Shown: piece by piece, positions 53,880 through 63,283 of the stretch
Layout of the letters: the number at the start of each line of letters is the position of its first letter
How positions within the stretch are numbered: the stretch's first letter is position 1
NCBI GenBank assembly: GCA_963782255.1
Contig: CAWAIS010000001.1
Span: forward strand, 124,001-188,000
Source: Roseiarcus sp963782255
GTDB lineage: Bacteria > Pseudomonadota > Alphaproteobacteria > Rhizobiales > Beijerinckiaceae
DNA length: 64,000 bases
Direction: 5' to 3'
Notes under the pieces: generated by a model
The model's input: the letters and a program-made list of their open reading frames with translations, nothing else
What the model was told of the DNA's origin: nothing
Database searches by the model: none
Program-made: the position numbers and the translations under genes

Positions 53880-54755
53880 ATGTCCGACAAGCCCATCAAC
53901 CCGCTGCGTCAGCGCATGATCGACGACATGACGGCGCGTCGGTTCAAGGAGAAGGTGCAGAAGGACTACGTCCGGCACGTCAGGACCTTTACGGCCTTCC
54001 TGGGCCGGTCGCCCGATACGGCGACGAAGGAGGACCTTCGCCGCTTTCAGTTGCATCTGGCGCAGCAGCAGATCAGCCCAGGTTCGATCAACGCCGCCGT
54101 CACCGCGCTTCGGTTCTTCTTCACCGTGACGCTCGAACGGCCAGACCTCGTTCGTCCTCTGACGATCGTGAACAAGCCGCGCAGGGCGCCGGTCGTGCTC
54201 AGCCAGGAAGAGGTCGCGCTCCTGCTCGAAGCCGCGCCGGGCCTGAAGTACAAGGCCGCGCTCAGCGTCGCCTACGGCGCGGGCCTGCGCGTGTCCGAGG
54301 TCGCGCACCTGAAGGTGTCCGACATCGACAGCCAGCGCATGACGCTTCGGGTCGAGCAGGGCAAAGGGCAGCGGGACCGTTATGTGATGCTGTCGCCGCA
54401 ACTGCTCGAACTGTTGCGCGCATGGTGGAAGGCGGCGCGGCCGCGGGCCTGGCTGTTCCCCGGCCAAAACCCGGTCAACCCGATCACCGCCCGTCAGCTC
54501 AATCGCGCCGTCACCGCCGCCAAAGACCTGGCCGGCATCTCCAAGCGCGTGTCACCGCATACGCTGCGGCACAGCTTCGCCACCCATCTGCTCGAGCAGG
54601 ACGTCGACATTCGCGTGATCCAGGTGTTGCTCGGCCACGCCAAGCTCGAGACGACCGCGCTCTACACCCAGGTCGCGGTCAACACGATCCGCGACGTCAA
54701 GAGCCCGCTCGAGCGGCTCGGCGTCAACCTGGCGAAGCGAAAGCCGGCCGACTGA
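53880..54755 (+). CDS. Tyrosine recombinase/integrase of IS91-like element
   Basis: A 291-residue XerC/D-like recombinase. The SAM-like N-terminus is at ~20-110. The catalytic Arg lies in GLRVSEVAHL (~137), HxLR in HTLRHSFATHLL (~226) and the Tyr in LGHAKLETTALYTQV (~262). All catalytic residues are present. Immediately precedes the IS91 transposase, a pairing common in this family; its exact role in transposition is not settled. Confidence 0.93.
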   Translation: MSDKPINPLRQRMIDDMTARRFKEKVQKDYVRHVRTFTAFLGRSPDTATKEDLRRFQLHLAQQQISPGSINAAVTALRFFFTVTLERPDLVRPLTIVNKPRRAPVVLSQEEVALLLEAAPGLKYKAALSVAYGAGLRVSEVAHLKVSDIDSQRMTLRVEQGKGQRDRYVMLSPQLLELLRAWWKAARPRAWLFPGQNPVNPITARQLNRAVTAAKDLAGISKRVSPHTLRHSFATHLLEQDVDIRVIQVLLGHAKLETTALYTQVAVNTIRDVKSPLERLGVNLAKRKPAD

Positions 54756-54765
54756 CCGCGGCCGC

Positions 54766-55983
54766 ATGGCGCGGCCACCGGGTCACCACCTGGAGGTCGC
54801 CGACGTCTTTCGCGCCCACGGGGCGGCGTGGCGAATGGCCAACGCCGGTCACGTGAGCCTCGACCAGTTGAAGGTCATGTCGGCGATCGAGACCTGTCGC
54901 ACAGCCGCGCTCGGCGGACACGTCGAGCGCTGCGAGGACTGTGCGCACGAACGGATCTCCTACAATTCCTGCCGCAATCGCCACTGCCCGAAGTGCCAGG
55001 CGGCCGCGGCGAGGGAATGGCTCGAAGACCGCGAGGCCGAACTCCTGCCGGTTCCCTATTACCACGTCGTCTTCACCCTGCCGGCGTCGACCGGCGCCGT
55101 CGCGTTCCAGAACAAGTCCCCCGTCTACGACCTCCTGTTCAGGACCGCCGCCCAGACGCTGACCACGATCGCGGCCGACCCGAAGCATCTGGGCGCGCGC
55201 ATCGGCCTGACCGCCGTACTGCACACCTGGGGCTCGGCGCTGACCCACCATCCGCACGTCCACGTCATCGTTCCCGGCGGCGGCCTGTCGCTGGACGGAT
55301 CGCGCTGGATCGCCTGCAAGCCCGGCTTCTTCCTGCCCGTGCGGATGCTGTCGCGTCTCTTCCGCCGGCTCTTCCTCGAAGGGCTCGCAGCCCTGCATGC
55401 GGCCGGACGCCTCGTCTTCCTCGGCGACCTCGCGCGGCTCGCCGACAAAGCCGCCTTCGACGCCGTCCTCGCGCCGCTGCGCCGATCGGAATGGATCGTC
55501 TATGCCAAGAGGCCGTTCGCCGGGCCGAAGGCCGTGCTCGCCTATCTCGCCCGCTACACCCACCGCGTCGCGATCTCGAACTCCAGGCTCATGGAGCTGG
55601 ACGACAAGGGCGTCACATTCAAGTGGAAGGACTATCGGGTCGAAGGCCGCGACCGGTTCAAGACCATGACGCTCGCGGCCCACGAGTTCATCCGCCGCTT
55701 TCTCCTGCACGTGCTGCCGAGCGGCTTCCACCGCATCCGACACTACGGCCTCTTCGCCGGCGCGGTCCGAGCCAGCAACATCGAGCGCGTCCGCCAGGCG
55801 CTCGCCGCGCCCGAGGCTGCACCCGAGGGCTCGCACGCCGAGACCGACGGCCAGGCCGAAGCCGTTTCGCCGGCGCGGCGCTGCCCCTGCTGCGGCGGCC
55901 GGATGATCATTGTCGAGACGTTCGAAGGGCCGCGCCCCGCGCGATCGCCTTCCCCAAGCCGGATCAGGATCGACACGTCATGA
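54766..55983 (+). CDS. IS91 family transposase
   Basis: A 405-residue HUH transposase: zinc-binding N-terminus (CEDCAHERISYNSCRNRHCP then KCQ), the HUH motif HHPHVHV (~161-167) and the tyrosine region YLARYTHRVAIS (~260). The frame is intact. After the C-terminal zinc-type CPCCGGRM the tail is low complexity. A rolling-circle-type transposase. Confidence 0.93.
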   Translation: MARPPGHHLEVADVFRAHGAAWRMANAGHVSLDQLKVMSAIETCRTAALGGHVERCEDCAHERISYNSCRNRHCPKCQAAAAREWLEDREAELLPVPYYHVVFTLPASTGAVAFQNKSPVYDLLFRTAAQTLTTIAADPKHLGARIGLTAVLHTWGSALTHHPHVHVIVPGGGLSLDGSRWIACKPGFFLPVRMLSRLFRRLFLEGLAALHAAGRLVFLGDLARLADKAAFDAVLAPLRRSEWIVYAKRPFAGPKAVLAYLARYTHRVAISNSRLMELDDKGVTFKWKDYRVEGRDRFKTMTLAAHEFIRRFLLHVLPSGFHRIRHYGLFAGAVRASNIERVRQALAAPEAAPEGSHAETDGQAEAVSPARRCPCCGGRMIIVETFEGPRPARSPSPSRIRIDTS

Positions 55984-56552
55984 CCGACGCCGCGCGTCCC
56001 GCCTCGCAGCGCCGCTTCCCCTCGCCTCCAGCCGCACGCCGGAGCAGGAACGCGACGTCCTCCCGACGTCCGCACAGGCTCTCCAGCCGCCGAGCCCATC
56101 CCCGTCGCCCTCATCCGCGCCCGACAAGAAGCCCGTCGTCTCGGCTCCCGACGATGAAACCGACCGCCTTCCGCCACCGCCCCCAAATCGGCGATCCGAC
56201 CGCGATCCTCAAATCCCCATAGGCCGCGCTCGGTCAAACAGCGCCCTTCCTCCCCGCGGTTTCCTCCTTACGAGGCTTTCAAACGCCGGCCCCCGCGTCT
56301 CGCACGACCGTCCGAAAGGGCCGGCGTCTGAAACCCTTCAGTGAACCGGACATCGCGGATCTGACTGGAAAACCTGCCAGCATAAGCGCGCCGCGCCCCC
56401 GATCGCGCCGAGCGAGATCGTTGGCGTGGCCAGTGCGTGAATGCAGCGGGCGAATTGCGCACGCTGCCATGCTGCTCATGGAGCGACGATCCGCGCCATT
56501 CGGGCCTTTACGGCTTCTCCGCGGCGCGGCTCATCAAATCCGCATGAACGGA
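55984..56552. other. Noncoding end of the IS91-like element and flank
   Basis: GC-rich, proline/serine-coding-like in all frames but without a credible start or family match. The right end of the IS is probably in 56220-56350. No other feature seen. Confidence 0.4.
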
Positions 56553-56789
56553 TCAATAGTGGGGATAGTACCTGTGGTAGCGGGGCGCGTAGTAGTGATG
56601 ACGCACGGCTCTCGCGGTTTCGTAAGTATAATTCTTGCTCTCGTGGGACGCGTTCCATGCGCGATCGAAGGTTGACGTACCTTGTTGCGGACCGTAAGTG
56701 CCGTATCCGGTGGCGCCCTGCGCGACCGCGGCGACGGGAGCAAGAGCGAGCGAAACGGCAAAGCCGACGAGCGCGATTGTCTTGAGCAT
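56553..56789 (-). CDS. Small exported Tyr/His-rich protein
   Basis: A 78-residue protein with a signal peptide (MLKTIALVGFAVSLALAPVA, cleavage near AVAQG) and a mature part rich in Tyr, His and Gly (TYGPQQGTSTFDRAWNASHE, then HHYYAPRYHRYYPHY). No family recognised. Isolated between mobile elements. Confidence 0.6.
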   Translation of the reverse strand: MLKTIALVGFAVSLALAPVAAVAQGATGYGTYGPQQGTSTFDRAWNASHESKNYTYETARAVRHHYYAPRYHRYYPHY

Positions 56790-57288
56790 CGAATTTCTCC
56801 GGCAGATTTGGTGAGTGGGTGGACGTTATGTCGGGGCTGGTCCGTCCCGGATCAAGGCCGCTGGGGGAACCTCACAGGTCTTTGATCCGCTCGGTTTCCT
56901 CTGATCAGCCGCGACGCTCGTAGTCGGAACGTAGCCGGGCCGACCGACGTCGTCAGCCACGACGCGCTCAATGGTCACGCCGCCTTCTCGGCGGCCTTCC
57001 TCAGCAGCTCTTAGACTCGCTTCTGGATGTCATCATTTGTCGTCACCGCGTCGGGTCGATTTGACCCGCTCGCGAAGCCGTCCGGCAACGACCGCTCTTT
57101 GCGACTTGCAGAAGTCCCCCGCGACATCGTGGAGGTCTGCAACGGGTCGAAGGCGGTCGATCGGCGATCCCTCAGGGCCGGGCTTTACCTTATCAAGCTC
57201 GGCCATGACGAAAAACCGAAGGGAATGCGCGACCCACAGCCAACGCTATACGAGCCACGAGTTTGGATTTGGGCCGGAACAATTTGTT
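56790..57288. other. Gene-poor stretch between the exported protein and IS1595
   Basis: Open frames are present but none has a family match or a convincing ribosome site. It may be decayed mobile DNA. Confidence 0.4.
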
Positions 57289-58324
57289 TCCTGATTACGC
57301 GGCAACGTCAGCCAGTTTTAGCAAGCGGTAAGGCATCGGGAGGGTCCTCAGCGCAACGAATGCGAGGCGGGGGATCATGGTTTCGAGCTCGTATCGGCGA
57401 TTGAATCGATATTCGAACTCCGCGAGATATCGAGGGACGTGTTTTTCTCCTACGGCTCGGTAGGTCCCGACGAGGGCGGCTTTGATATTGCCCAATGCGG
57501 TATTGACCCATTTGAAAGCAGGGGTGCGAACCGCTTGCTTGCCGCTTCCGGTCTTTTTTGAGGTGTGCAGGCATCCGGCTTGGGTGACGGCGGCGAAGCA
57601 CGCCAGGCCGTCGGAGACGATATTGGCGCCGGGCCTGAGCGCGGTGCTTGCGAGTTTTCGGATCGCAAAGCTGCTGAAGGCTTTGACAGGCCGAAGGATG
57701 ATTTGATCTGGCTTGCCGTCGTCGGTTGTCGCGACCGCAGCGACGAACGGCGTCTTGCCTGTTGCGCCGCGCCCGCGGCGGCCGGACCGGGCGCCGCCGA
57801 TATAGGCGTCGTCCATCTGGACGTTGCCTTTCAAGCGTTTGCTCGCGTTACGCTCCAACATGACTTGAGCGAGCTTGTGCTTCATCATCCAAGCAGCCGT
57901 CTGGGTGACGCCAAGGCGTCGACCGAGTTCGATACTGGAAATGCCCTTCTTTGATTGCGTGACCAGGTAGATCGTCTTGAACCAGATGCGCAGCGGCAGC
58001 TTGCTCGAAGCGAAGATCGTTCCCGCTTTGACAGAGGTCTGCTTGCGACACGCGTTACACTGGAATAAACGCCGCGCGCCGCGCGTGACGACGCAGTGAT
58101 CAGCGCCCTTGCACCCGGGACATTCGAACCCGTTCGGCCACCGCCATTTGACCAGCGCCGCATGACATTGCTCTTCGGTTCCGTAAATCTCCGCGAAACG
58201 AGCCTCGCTGAGGCCTTTCTGAAACTGAACCTGATTGCGCGCCATCAGAGAACCCCTGCGAAAACAACATGTTCATGTTCCGTTCTACTGAACGTCTGAA
58301 GCTGACGCAAGCGCGTAATCAGGA
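57289..58324 (-). mobile_element. IS1595-family insertion sequence
   Basis: Terminal inverted repeats TCCTGATTACGCG (57289-57301) and CGCGTAATCAGGA (58312-58324), with further matching bases inward (CGTCAGC / GCTGACG). TTTGTT flanks both ends (57283-57288 and 58325-58330), consistent with a target-site duplication; the family usually makes 8 bases. One intact transposase inside. Confidence 0.85.
57295..58245 (-). CDS. IS1595 family transposase (ISXO2-like)
   Basis: A 316-residue transposase. An N-terminal zinc ribbon (CPGCKGADHCVVTRG, CNACRKQTSVKAGTIFA; ~42-80) and a helix-turn-helix (ISSIELGRRLGVTQTAAWMM) precede the ISXO2-type DDE/N domain with MDDAYIGG and IVSDGLACF. The frame is intact and its stop lies inside the left terminal repeat. 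Confidence 0.95.
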   Translation of the reverse strand: MARNQVQFQKGLSEARFAEIYGTEEQCHAALVKWRWPNGFECPGCKGADHCVVTRGARRLFQCNACRKQTSVKAGTIFASSKLPLRIWFKTIYLVTQSKKGISSIELGRRLGVTQTAAWMMKHKLAQVMLERNASKRLKGNVQMDDAYIGGARSGRRGRGATGKTPFVAAVATTDDGKPDQIILRPVKAFSSFAIRKLASTALRPGANIVSDGLACFAAVTQAGCLHTSKKTGSGKQAVRTPAFKWVNTALGNIKAALVGTYRAVGEKHVPRYLAEFEYRFNRRYELETMIPRLAFVALRTLPMPYRLLKLADVAA

Positions 58325-58467
58325 TTTGTTTTCTAAAAACAGAATTAGTGCTACGATGCTTTCCGATGGGCGTGAATTTCGACACCAAGGAGACGAAGAA
58401 AGACGGCTGTCCGAGGGCGCACTCGGAGGCCATTATACGCGCGCCGCTCGGTGAAACTGGAGCGGGC

Positions 58468-58620
58468 AAAAAAATTTTCGGCCGACTCGCTCGTAACCCA
58501 TTGAAAAGTCCCGATTCGCCAAAGGAAATGCAAGGAAATACAAGGTTAATTCCTCGCATTTTCCTGGCATTTGGTTTGGTCTGGCTTGGATTCAGCTTGG
58601 TTTGGCTTGGTTTAATTTGG
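58468..58620 (+). repeat. Long dispersed repeat (GTAACCCA-TTGAAAAGTC family), copy 2
   Basis: Same block order as at 18961-19100: AAAAAAATTTTCGG, CTCGTAACCCATTGAAAAGT, then short CAAGG/TTTGG units (AAAGGAAATGCAAGGAAATA; GGTTTGGTCTGGCTTGGATT). Located just outside IS1595. Between 58328 and 58791 I support no gene. Confidence 0.7.
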
Positions 58621-58791
58621 CGGCGGAGGACCGGCGTCGCGTCCGCCGGGCAGCTTATCAACACGCCTCATACGTTATTAATGCCCGACGCGGTCCGCCG
58701 GTCGCTCGCGCGGGTCGTCGCGAATGACAACGCGCCGCTCGCTCCCATGAGCGATGCGGCGTCATCCCCTTAACGCCTCTTGAAGAACGCG

Positions 58792-59991
58792 TCAGGCGGC
58801 GACGTCCGCGACGACCGTGTCCAGGAGCGGCGCGCCCATCGGGGTCACGCGGATGCGCCCGGCCGGGTCGCGTTCGATGAAGCCGTCCGCGATCAGGCTC
58901 TGGACCCGCTCGCGGTCCAGTCTGCGCCCGCTGATCTTCTCGAACCGCCTGGGGTCGACGCCCTCGCGAAGCCGGAGACCCATCAGCAGGAACTCGTCGC
59001 CCTGCTCCTCGCGGCTGAGCGCGGCGTTCTCGACGAGGCCGTGGCCTTCGGTCTCGACCTGGGTCAGCCACATCTCCGGATGGGGCTCGGTCGACTGGGC
59101 GAGCCGACCCTTCGGCGTCATCAGGCGCCCGTGCGCACCCGGGCCGACCCCGGCATATTCGCCATAGCGCCAGTAGATGAGATTATGGCGGCTCTCGGCG
59201 CCGGGGCGCGCGTGATTGGAGACTTCGTAAGCCGGAAGGCCGCGCGCGCCGGTCAATTCGCGGGTCGCCGAAAAGAGCGAAAGGCTCAGGTCCTCGTTCG
59301 GCAGCGCGAGCTTGCCGGCGTCGCGCAGGCGCTCGAAGATCGTGTCCGGCTCGATGGTGAGCTGGTAGAGCGAGATATGATCGCTGGCGAGGTCGAGCGC
59401 CCGCGCGAGCTCCGCGCGCCATTGCGCCTCGCTCTGACCGGGGCGTCCGTAGATCATGTCGAAGGTGAAGCGGGGAAAGAGCGAGGCGGCGAGGGCGACC
59501 GCGGCCATGGCCTCATCGACCGTATGCTTGCGCCCGAGCGCCCTGAGGTCGGGGTCGCTCAACGCCTGCACGCCGATCGAAAGCCGGTTGACCCCCGCCG
59601 CGCGGTAGCCGCGAAATCGGCCGGCTTCGACGCTGGTCGGGTTGGCCTCGAGCGTGATTTCGGCATTTCTCTCGAGCCGCCAGTTTGCGGCGATCGCGTC
59701 GATCACCCCTTGCACTGTCTGGGGGCGCATGAGCGAGGGTGTGCCGCCGCCGAAGAAGACGGATGCGACGGCGCGGCCCGGCGCGAGCGCCGCGCGATGG
59801 GCGATCTCGGCCTTGAAGGCGGCGAGGTACCGCCCCTCATCGATGGCGCCCCCGCGCACGTGGCTGTTGAAGTCGCAATAAGGGCATTTCGACAGGCAGA
59901 ACGGCCAATGCACATAGACCCCGAACCCGGGGTCGGCGTCTGCGGCTGGCTTAAGCGTTTGGCGCTTGGGGCGGATCTCGTCCCGAATCAT
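58792..59991 (-). CDS. hemW: Radical SAM heme chaperone HemW
   Basis: A 399-residue HemW. The radical SAM cluster motif is CLSKCPYC (C32, C36, C39), preceded by YVHWPF as in the family. FFGGGTPSL, NRLSIGVQAL and GVGPGAHGR follow. A HemN-like protein without coproporphyrinogen-oxidase activity, it binds heme and delivers it to acceptor proteins. ATG 59991 is chosen over the longer frame. Confidence 0.94.
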   Translation of the reverse strand: MIRDEIRPKRQTLKPAADADPGFGVYVHWPFCLSKCPYCDFNSHVRGGAIDEGRYLAAFKAEIAHRAALAPGRAVASVFFGGGTPSLMRPQTVQGVIDAIAANWRLERNAEITLEANPTSVEAGRFRGYRAAGVNRLSIGVQALSDPDLRALGRKHTVDEAMAAVALAASLFPRFTFDMIYGRPGQSEAQWRAELARALDLASDHISLYQLTIEPDTIFERLRDAGKLALPNEDLSLSLFSATRELTGARGLPAYEVSNHARPGAESRHNLIYWRYGEYAGVGPGAHGRLMTPKGRLAQSTEPHPEMWLTQVETEGHGLVENAALSREEQGDEFLLMGLRLREGVDPRRFEKISGRRLDRERVQSLIADGFIERDPAGRIRVTPMGAPLLDTVVADVAA

Positions 59992-60061
59992 CAGACCCTT
60001 ATGCCAGCCCTCGCAATGGCGCGCCAGCTTTTCGCGTTCATAGCTTAGTTCATAGCTGGCG

Positions 60062-60400
60062 TCAGATCGCCACTTCGCCGATCTCGCCGGTGCGCACCCG
60101 AACGACGCCCTCGAGCGGCAGGACGAAGATCTTGCCGTCGCCGATCTGGCCGGTGCGCGCGGCCGCCTGAATCGCAGCGACGACCTCGTCGACCTGGTCG
60201 TCAGCCACGGCGATTTCGAGACGCAGCTTCGGCATATAGGCCGCGACATATTCCGAGCCGCGGTAGATTTCCGTGTGCCCCTTCTGCCGCCCGTAGCCGT
60301 TCACCTCGGAGACCGTCATGCCGTGGACGCCGATGCGATCGAGAGCGGCGCGCACCTCTTCGAGTTTGAACGGCTTGATGACCGCAAGGATGATTTTCAT
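60062..60400 (-). CDS. glnK: PII nitrogen-regulatory protein
   Basis: A 112-residue PII: MKIILAVIKPFKLEEVRAAL, the T-loop GYGRQKGHTEIYRGSEYV (Tyr51 is the uridylylation site), and GDGKIFVLPLEGVVRVRTGE. The sequence looks closer to GlnK than GlnB, but amtB is not next to it, so the assignment is moderate. It senses 2-oxoglutarate, ATP/ADP and glutamine and controls nitrogen enzymes. Confidence 0.9.
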   Translation of the reverse strand: MKIILAVIKPFKLEEVRAALDRIGVHGMTVSEVNGYGRQKGHTEIYRGSEYVAAYMPKLRLEIAVADDQVDEVVAAIQAAARTGQIGDGKIFVLPLEGVVRVRTGEIGEVAI

Positions 60401-60577
60401 GACGCCAGCCCTCCGAACGCGACGATCGTCCCTTTCTCGCTATGACGGAGACAATCGCGGCGCAAGCGCGCATTTCGGTAAGGGCGCCCGCGAGTTGCGA
60501 AGGGAAGGATTTTGGCGCCCGAGACTTGGAAATCCTCGCATTGCGGACAGAACGGCCGGCCGAAGCGGAGTAAGTAT

Positions 60578-60628
60578 CCCCCGGCAAAGCCGGGGGCTTT
60601 AAAGGTTGGGGGCCCCTCAAAGGGGCCC
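60578..60628. repeat. Paired hairpins downstream of PII region
   Basis: Hairpin CCCCCGGC-AAA-GCCGGGGG (60578-60596) is followed by GGGCCCCT-CAA-AGGGGCCC (60610-60628). The first is repeated near 60834. The 489 bases from 60401 to 60889 otherwise contain no gene. The pair could be a REP-type element or the ends of a vanished insertion. Confidence 0.7.
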
Positions 60629-60833
60629 AATTGAGGCCAATTCCCAACCATTGACAACGCGCGAATAACAGGCTTGCTCCGGGACACTTGATCATGCTGT
60701 CGGAATAGCTTCACCATTGGTGAGGATCTCGCCCTTCCGCAGAATCAACGGGCGCGCTTCCAAGGGTTCGCGTTCTTAATGACAGCGAATCTCGGACGCG
60801 CGTACCGCAGGGTATGTCAAACTTCTACTGCCT

Positions 60834-60850
60834 CCCCGGCAAAGCCGGGG
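60834..60850. repeat. Second copy of the CCCCGGC-AAA-GCCGGGG hairpin
   Basis: CCCCGGC-AAA-GCCGGGG with the same loop as the hairpin near 60578, 40 bases before the galT stop. The two copies delimit about 270 bases. Confidence 0.7.
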
Positions 60851-60889
60851 GATCTCCCATGATATTAGGCGAGCGCGGCTCCGACGCAA

Positions 60890-61909
60890 TCAGGTCTCCC
60901 TCAATCTCGCCGCGGCCGCCTCCGGCGTCAGATCGCGTTGGGGCGAGCCCAGCATCTCGAAGCCGACCATGAATTTCTTGACGGTCGCCGAGCGCAGAAG
61001 CGGCGGGTAGAAATGCGCGTGCATCTGCCATTCGGCGTGCACCGCGCCGTCGGTCGGCTTCTGGTGGAAGCCCATCGAATACGGAAACGACACGTCGAAC
61101 AGGCGGTCGTAGCGCCGGGTGAGATCGGAAAGCGCCTCGGCGAGGGATGCCCTTTCGCTTGCGCTCAGCTGGTCGAATCCATGGATCGGCCGGCGCGGCA
61201 GGATCATCGTCTCGAACGGCCAGATCGCCCAGAACGGCACGAGCACGCAAAAATCGTCGTTCGTGAAAACAATGCGCTCATCTAGCGCGAGCTCCTGCGC
61301 GAGATAGTCGACGAGCAGCGGCCGGCCGTGTTTCAGAAGGTAATCGGTCTGCGACCGCGTCTCCTTTTCGAGTTCGTTCGGCAGATGGCGCGTCGCCCAG
61401 ATCTGGCCGTGCGGATGCGGGTTCGAGCAGCCCATGATCTCGCCGCGGTTCTCGAAGATCTGCACCGCGCCAATGTCCGGCCGCGCGCCGAGATTGATCG
61501 TCTCCTCGACCCAGACGTCGATGACGCGAACGATGTCGGCGACCTTCATCTGCGCCAGCGTCAGATCGTGGCGGGGCGAGAAGCAGACGACCCGGCAGAC
61601 GCCCGATTCGCCCTCCGCGACCAATATCCCCTGGTCGATGCGCTCGTCCGGCGCGTCCGGCCGAAGCGCGGCGAAGTCGTTGTCGAACACGAACGTGTGC
61701 TTGTAGTCGGGGTTCAGCGCGCCGCCCGCGCGCATGTTCCCCGCGCAGAGATAGCATTCGGGGTCGTGGCGGAGCATGCGGCGGGGGGCGACTGTCTCGC
61801 ACTTGCCCTGCCAGGGACGCTGCATGCGGTGCGGCGAAACAAGCGTCCATTCGCCGGTCAGCGGATTGAGCCGCCGGTGCGAGGCCTCGGAAAAGACGAG
61901 CTTGGTCAT
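60890..61909 (-). CDS. galT: Galactose-1-phosphate uridylyltransferase
   Basis: A 339-residue GalT. Catalytic motif NPHPHGQIWA; zinc-binding CYLCAGN; FHQKPTDGAVHAEWQMHAHF at the second metal region. It exchanges UDP between glucose-1-phosphate and galactose-1-phosphate in the Leloir pathway. It begins 14 bases after galK. Confidence 0.94.
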   Translation of the reverse strand: MTKLVFSEASHRRLNPLTGEWTLVSPHRMQRPWQGKCETVAPRRMLRHDPECYLCAGNMRAGGALNPDYKHTFVFDNDFAALRPDAPDERIDQGILVAEGESGVCRVVCFSPRHDLTLAQMKVADIVRVIDVWVEETINLGARPDIGAVQIFENRGEIMGCSNPHPHGQIWATRHLPNELEKETRSQTDYLLKHGRPLLVDYLAQELALDERIVFTNDDFCVLVPFWAIWPFETMILPRRPIHGFDQLSASERASLAEALSDLTRRYDRLFDVSFPYSMGFHQKPTDGAVHAEWQMHAHFYPPLLRSATVKKFMVGFEMLGSPQRDLTPEAAAARLRET

Positions 61910-61923
61910 CGCGTGGGGCGCCT

Positions 61924-63081
61924 TCAGAACGGCGTCAACCCGGCGCCGTCCGATGGCGAGCAGACGAACACCTCCGCGTCGAGGCCGCAGGCGACGCGGT
62001 AGCCGTCGACGATGACCTGCGCGACCTCATCGACAGCGCTCGCTTCGACGAGGCTCACCGTGCAGCCGCCAAAGCCGCCGCCGGTCATGCGCGAGCCGTA
62101 GACGCCTTCGGTCGCCTGGGCGAGCCCGGCGAGGAAATCGACCTCGCGGCAGGTGATCTCGAAATCGTCGCGCATCGAGGCGTGCGAAGCATTCATCGCC
62201 CGGCCGCAGGCCACGAAGTCGCCGGCGAACAGCGCGCGCTCGGCTTCGAGCACGCGTTCGTTCTCGGTCACGATGTGGCGGCAGCGGCGATAGATCAGGT
62301 CGGGCAGCCTCTTGCGGTAGGCGTCGAGCTGCTTCGGCGTCACGTCGCGCAACGCCGCAATCGGACCGAGAAAGGGACGCAGGAGCCGGACGCCTTGCTC
62401 GCACGCGTCGCGCCGGGCGTTGTATTCGCCGCCCGCGTGCTGGTGGCGCACGTTCGAATTGGTCACGAGGAGCTTGAGGTTCGGCGCGATCGGCACGTTG
62501 CGCGATTTCAGCGTGCGGCAGTCGATGAGAAGCGCGTAGCCGGCGACGCCGCAGGCGGAGACGTACTGGTCCATGATGCCGCAGCGCATGCCGACGTATT
62601 CGTTCTCGGCCTCCTGACAGACCTTCGCGATCGCGACCGGTTCGAAGGGGAGGCCGGCGGCGGTCAGGAGGGCGTGCGCCGTGCTCACCTCGAGCGCGGC
62701 GGAGGAGCTTAAGCCCGAGCCGAGCGGCACGTCGGTCCAAACCACGAGGTCGGCCCCCGTGAGGCGCCGCCCGCTCCGCTCCAGCATGAGCGCGACGCCG
62801 AACACGTAGTCGGACCAGTGACGGCTCGCCGGGGCGGGCGCGTCGAGGTCGAACGCGCGCGTCTCGTCCATGGTCATCGAATAGACGGCGAGCCGCCGGT
62901 CGGCTCGCGGCGAGGCCGCGACGAGGGTCGCGAATTCGAGCGCCGCCGGCATGACGAAGCCGTCGTTGTAGTCGGTGTGCTCGCCGATCAGATTGACGCG
63001 GCCCGGCGCGCGGCTGATCGTCGGCGTGGCGCCGAAGCGGTAGCCAAACTCCTGCGCAACGTCCCGCGCCTGGACGCCCAT
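61924..63081 (-). CDS. galK: Galactokinase
   Basis: A 385-residue GHMP kinase: GRVNLIGEHTDYNDGFVMPA near the N-terminus, the ATP-binding PLGSGLSSSAALEV and the C-terminal GGGFGGCTVSLVE. It phosphorylates galactose and is the first gene of the galKT pair. galE is not in the window. The 202 bases upstream carry nothing recognisable. Confidence 0.96.
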   Translation of the reverse strand: MGVQARDVAQEFGYRFGATPTISRAPGRVNLIGEHTDYNDGFVMPAALEFATLVAASPRADRRLAVYSMTMDETRAFDLDAPAPASRHWSDYVFGVALMLERSGRRLTGADLVVWTDVPLGSGLSSSAALEVSTAHALLTAAGLPFEPVAIAKVCQEAENEYVGMRCGIMDQYVSACGVAGYALLIDCRTLKSRNVPIAPNLKLLVTNSNVRHQHAGGEYNARRDACEQGVRLLRPFLGPIAALRDVTPKQLDAYRKRLPDLIYRRCRHIVTENERVLEAERALFAGDFVACGRAMNASHASMRDDFEITCREVDFLAGLAQATEGVYGSRMTGGGFGGCTVSLVEASAVDEVAQVIVDGYRVACGLDAEVFVCSPSDGAGLTPF

Positions 63082-63283
63082 CGGAAACCTCGCTTCGTGA
63101 GTTGGGAAGAGGAAGCCCTTGCATGTCGCGCGTCAAGCACCATCACGCGGGTCGCCGGGACCCAAGGTCGGCGTATGGCCGATCTCATCAACTTTCGAGC
63201 CGAATTGATGCGACGCCGGTTCAGGTCGCGCTCGCCTTGGACCGCAAGACCGCGAACGGCAGACGGCGGCGCGTGTCGTCGCC

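Larger units (their letters stand above)
53560..56350 (+). mobile_element. IS91-like element with tyrosine recombinase (ends approximate)
   Basis: A unit of a tyrosine recombinase gene and an IS91-type HUH transposase gene 10 bases apart, same strand. Noncoding flanks hold palindromes at about 53610-53640 (CCCTCC...GGAGGG) and 53831-53867. IS91-like elements lack inverted repeats and move by rolling-circle replication from oriIS to terIS, so the ends given here are estimates. The stretch from 53493 to 53841 carries no gene. Confidence 0.65.

Noticed and set aside
57027..57404. A 125-codon plus-strand frame before the IS1595 element
   Set aside because: It crosses the left end of the insertion sequence, has no ribosome site and no recognisable similarity.
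58678..58773. A short frame encoding ANDNAPLAPMSDAA, resembling a tmRNA tag
   Set aside because: No acceptor stem or pseudoknot-like context around it, and a complete tmRNA is present at 3.1 kb; the similarity is probably chance.
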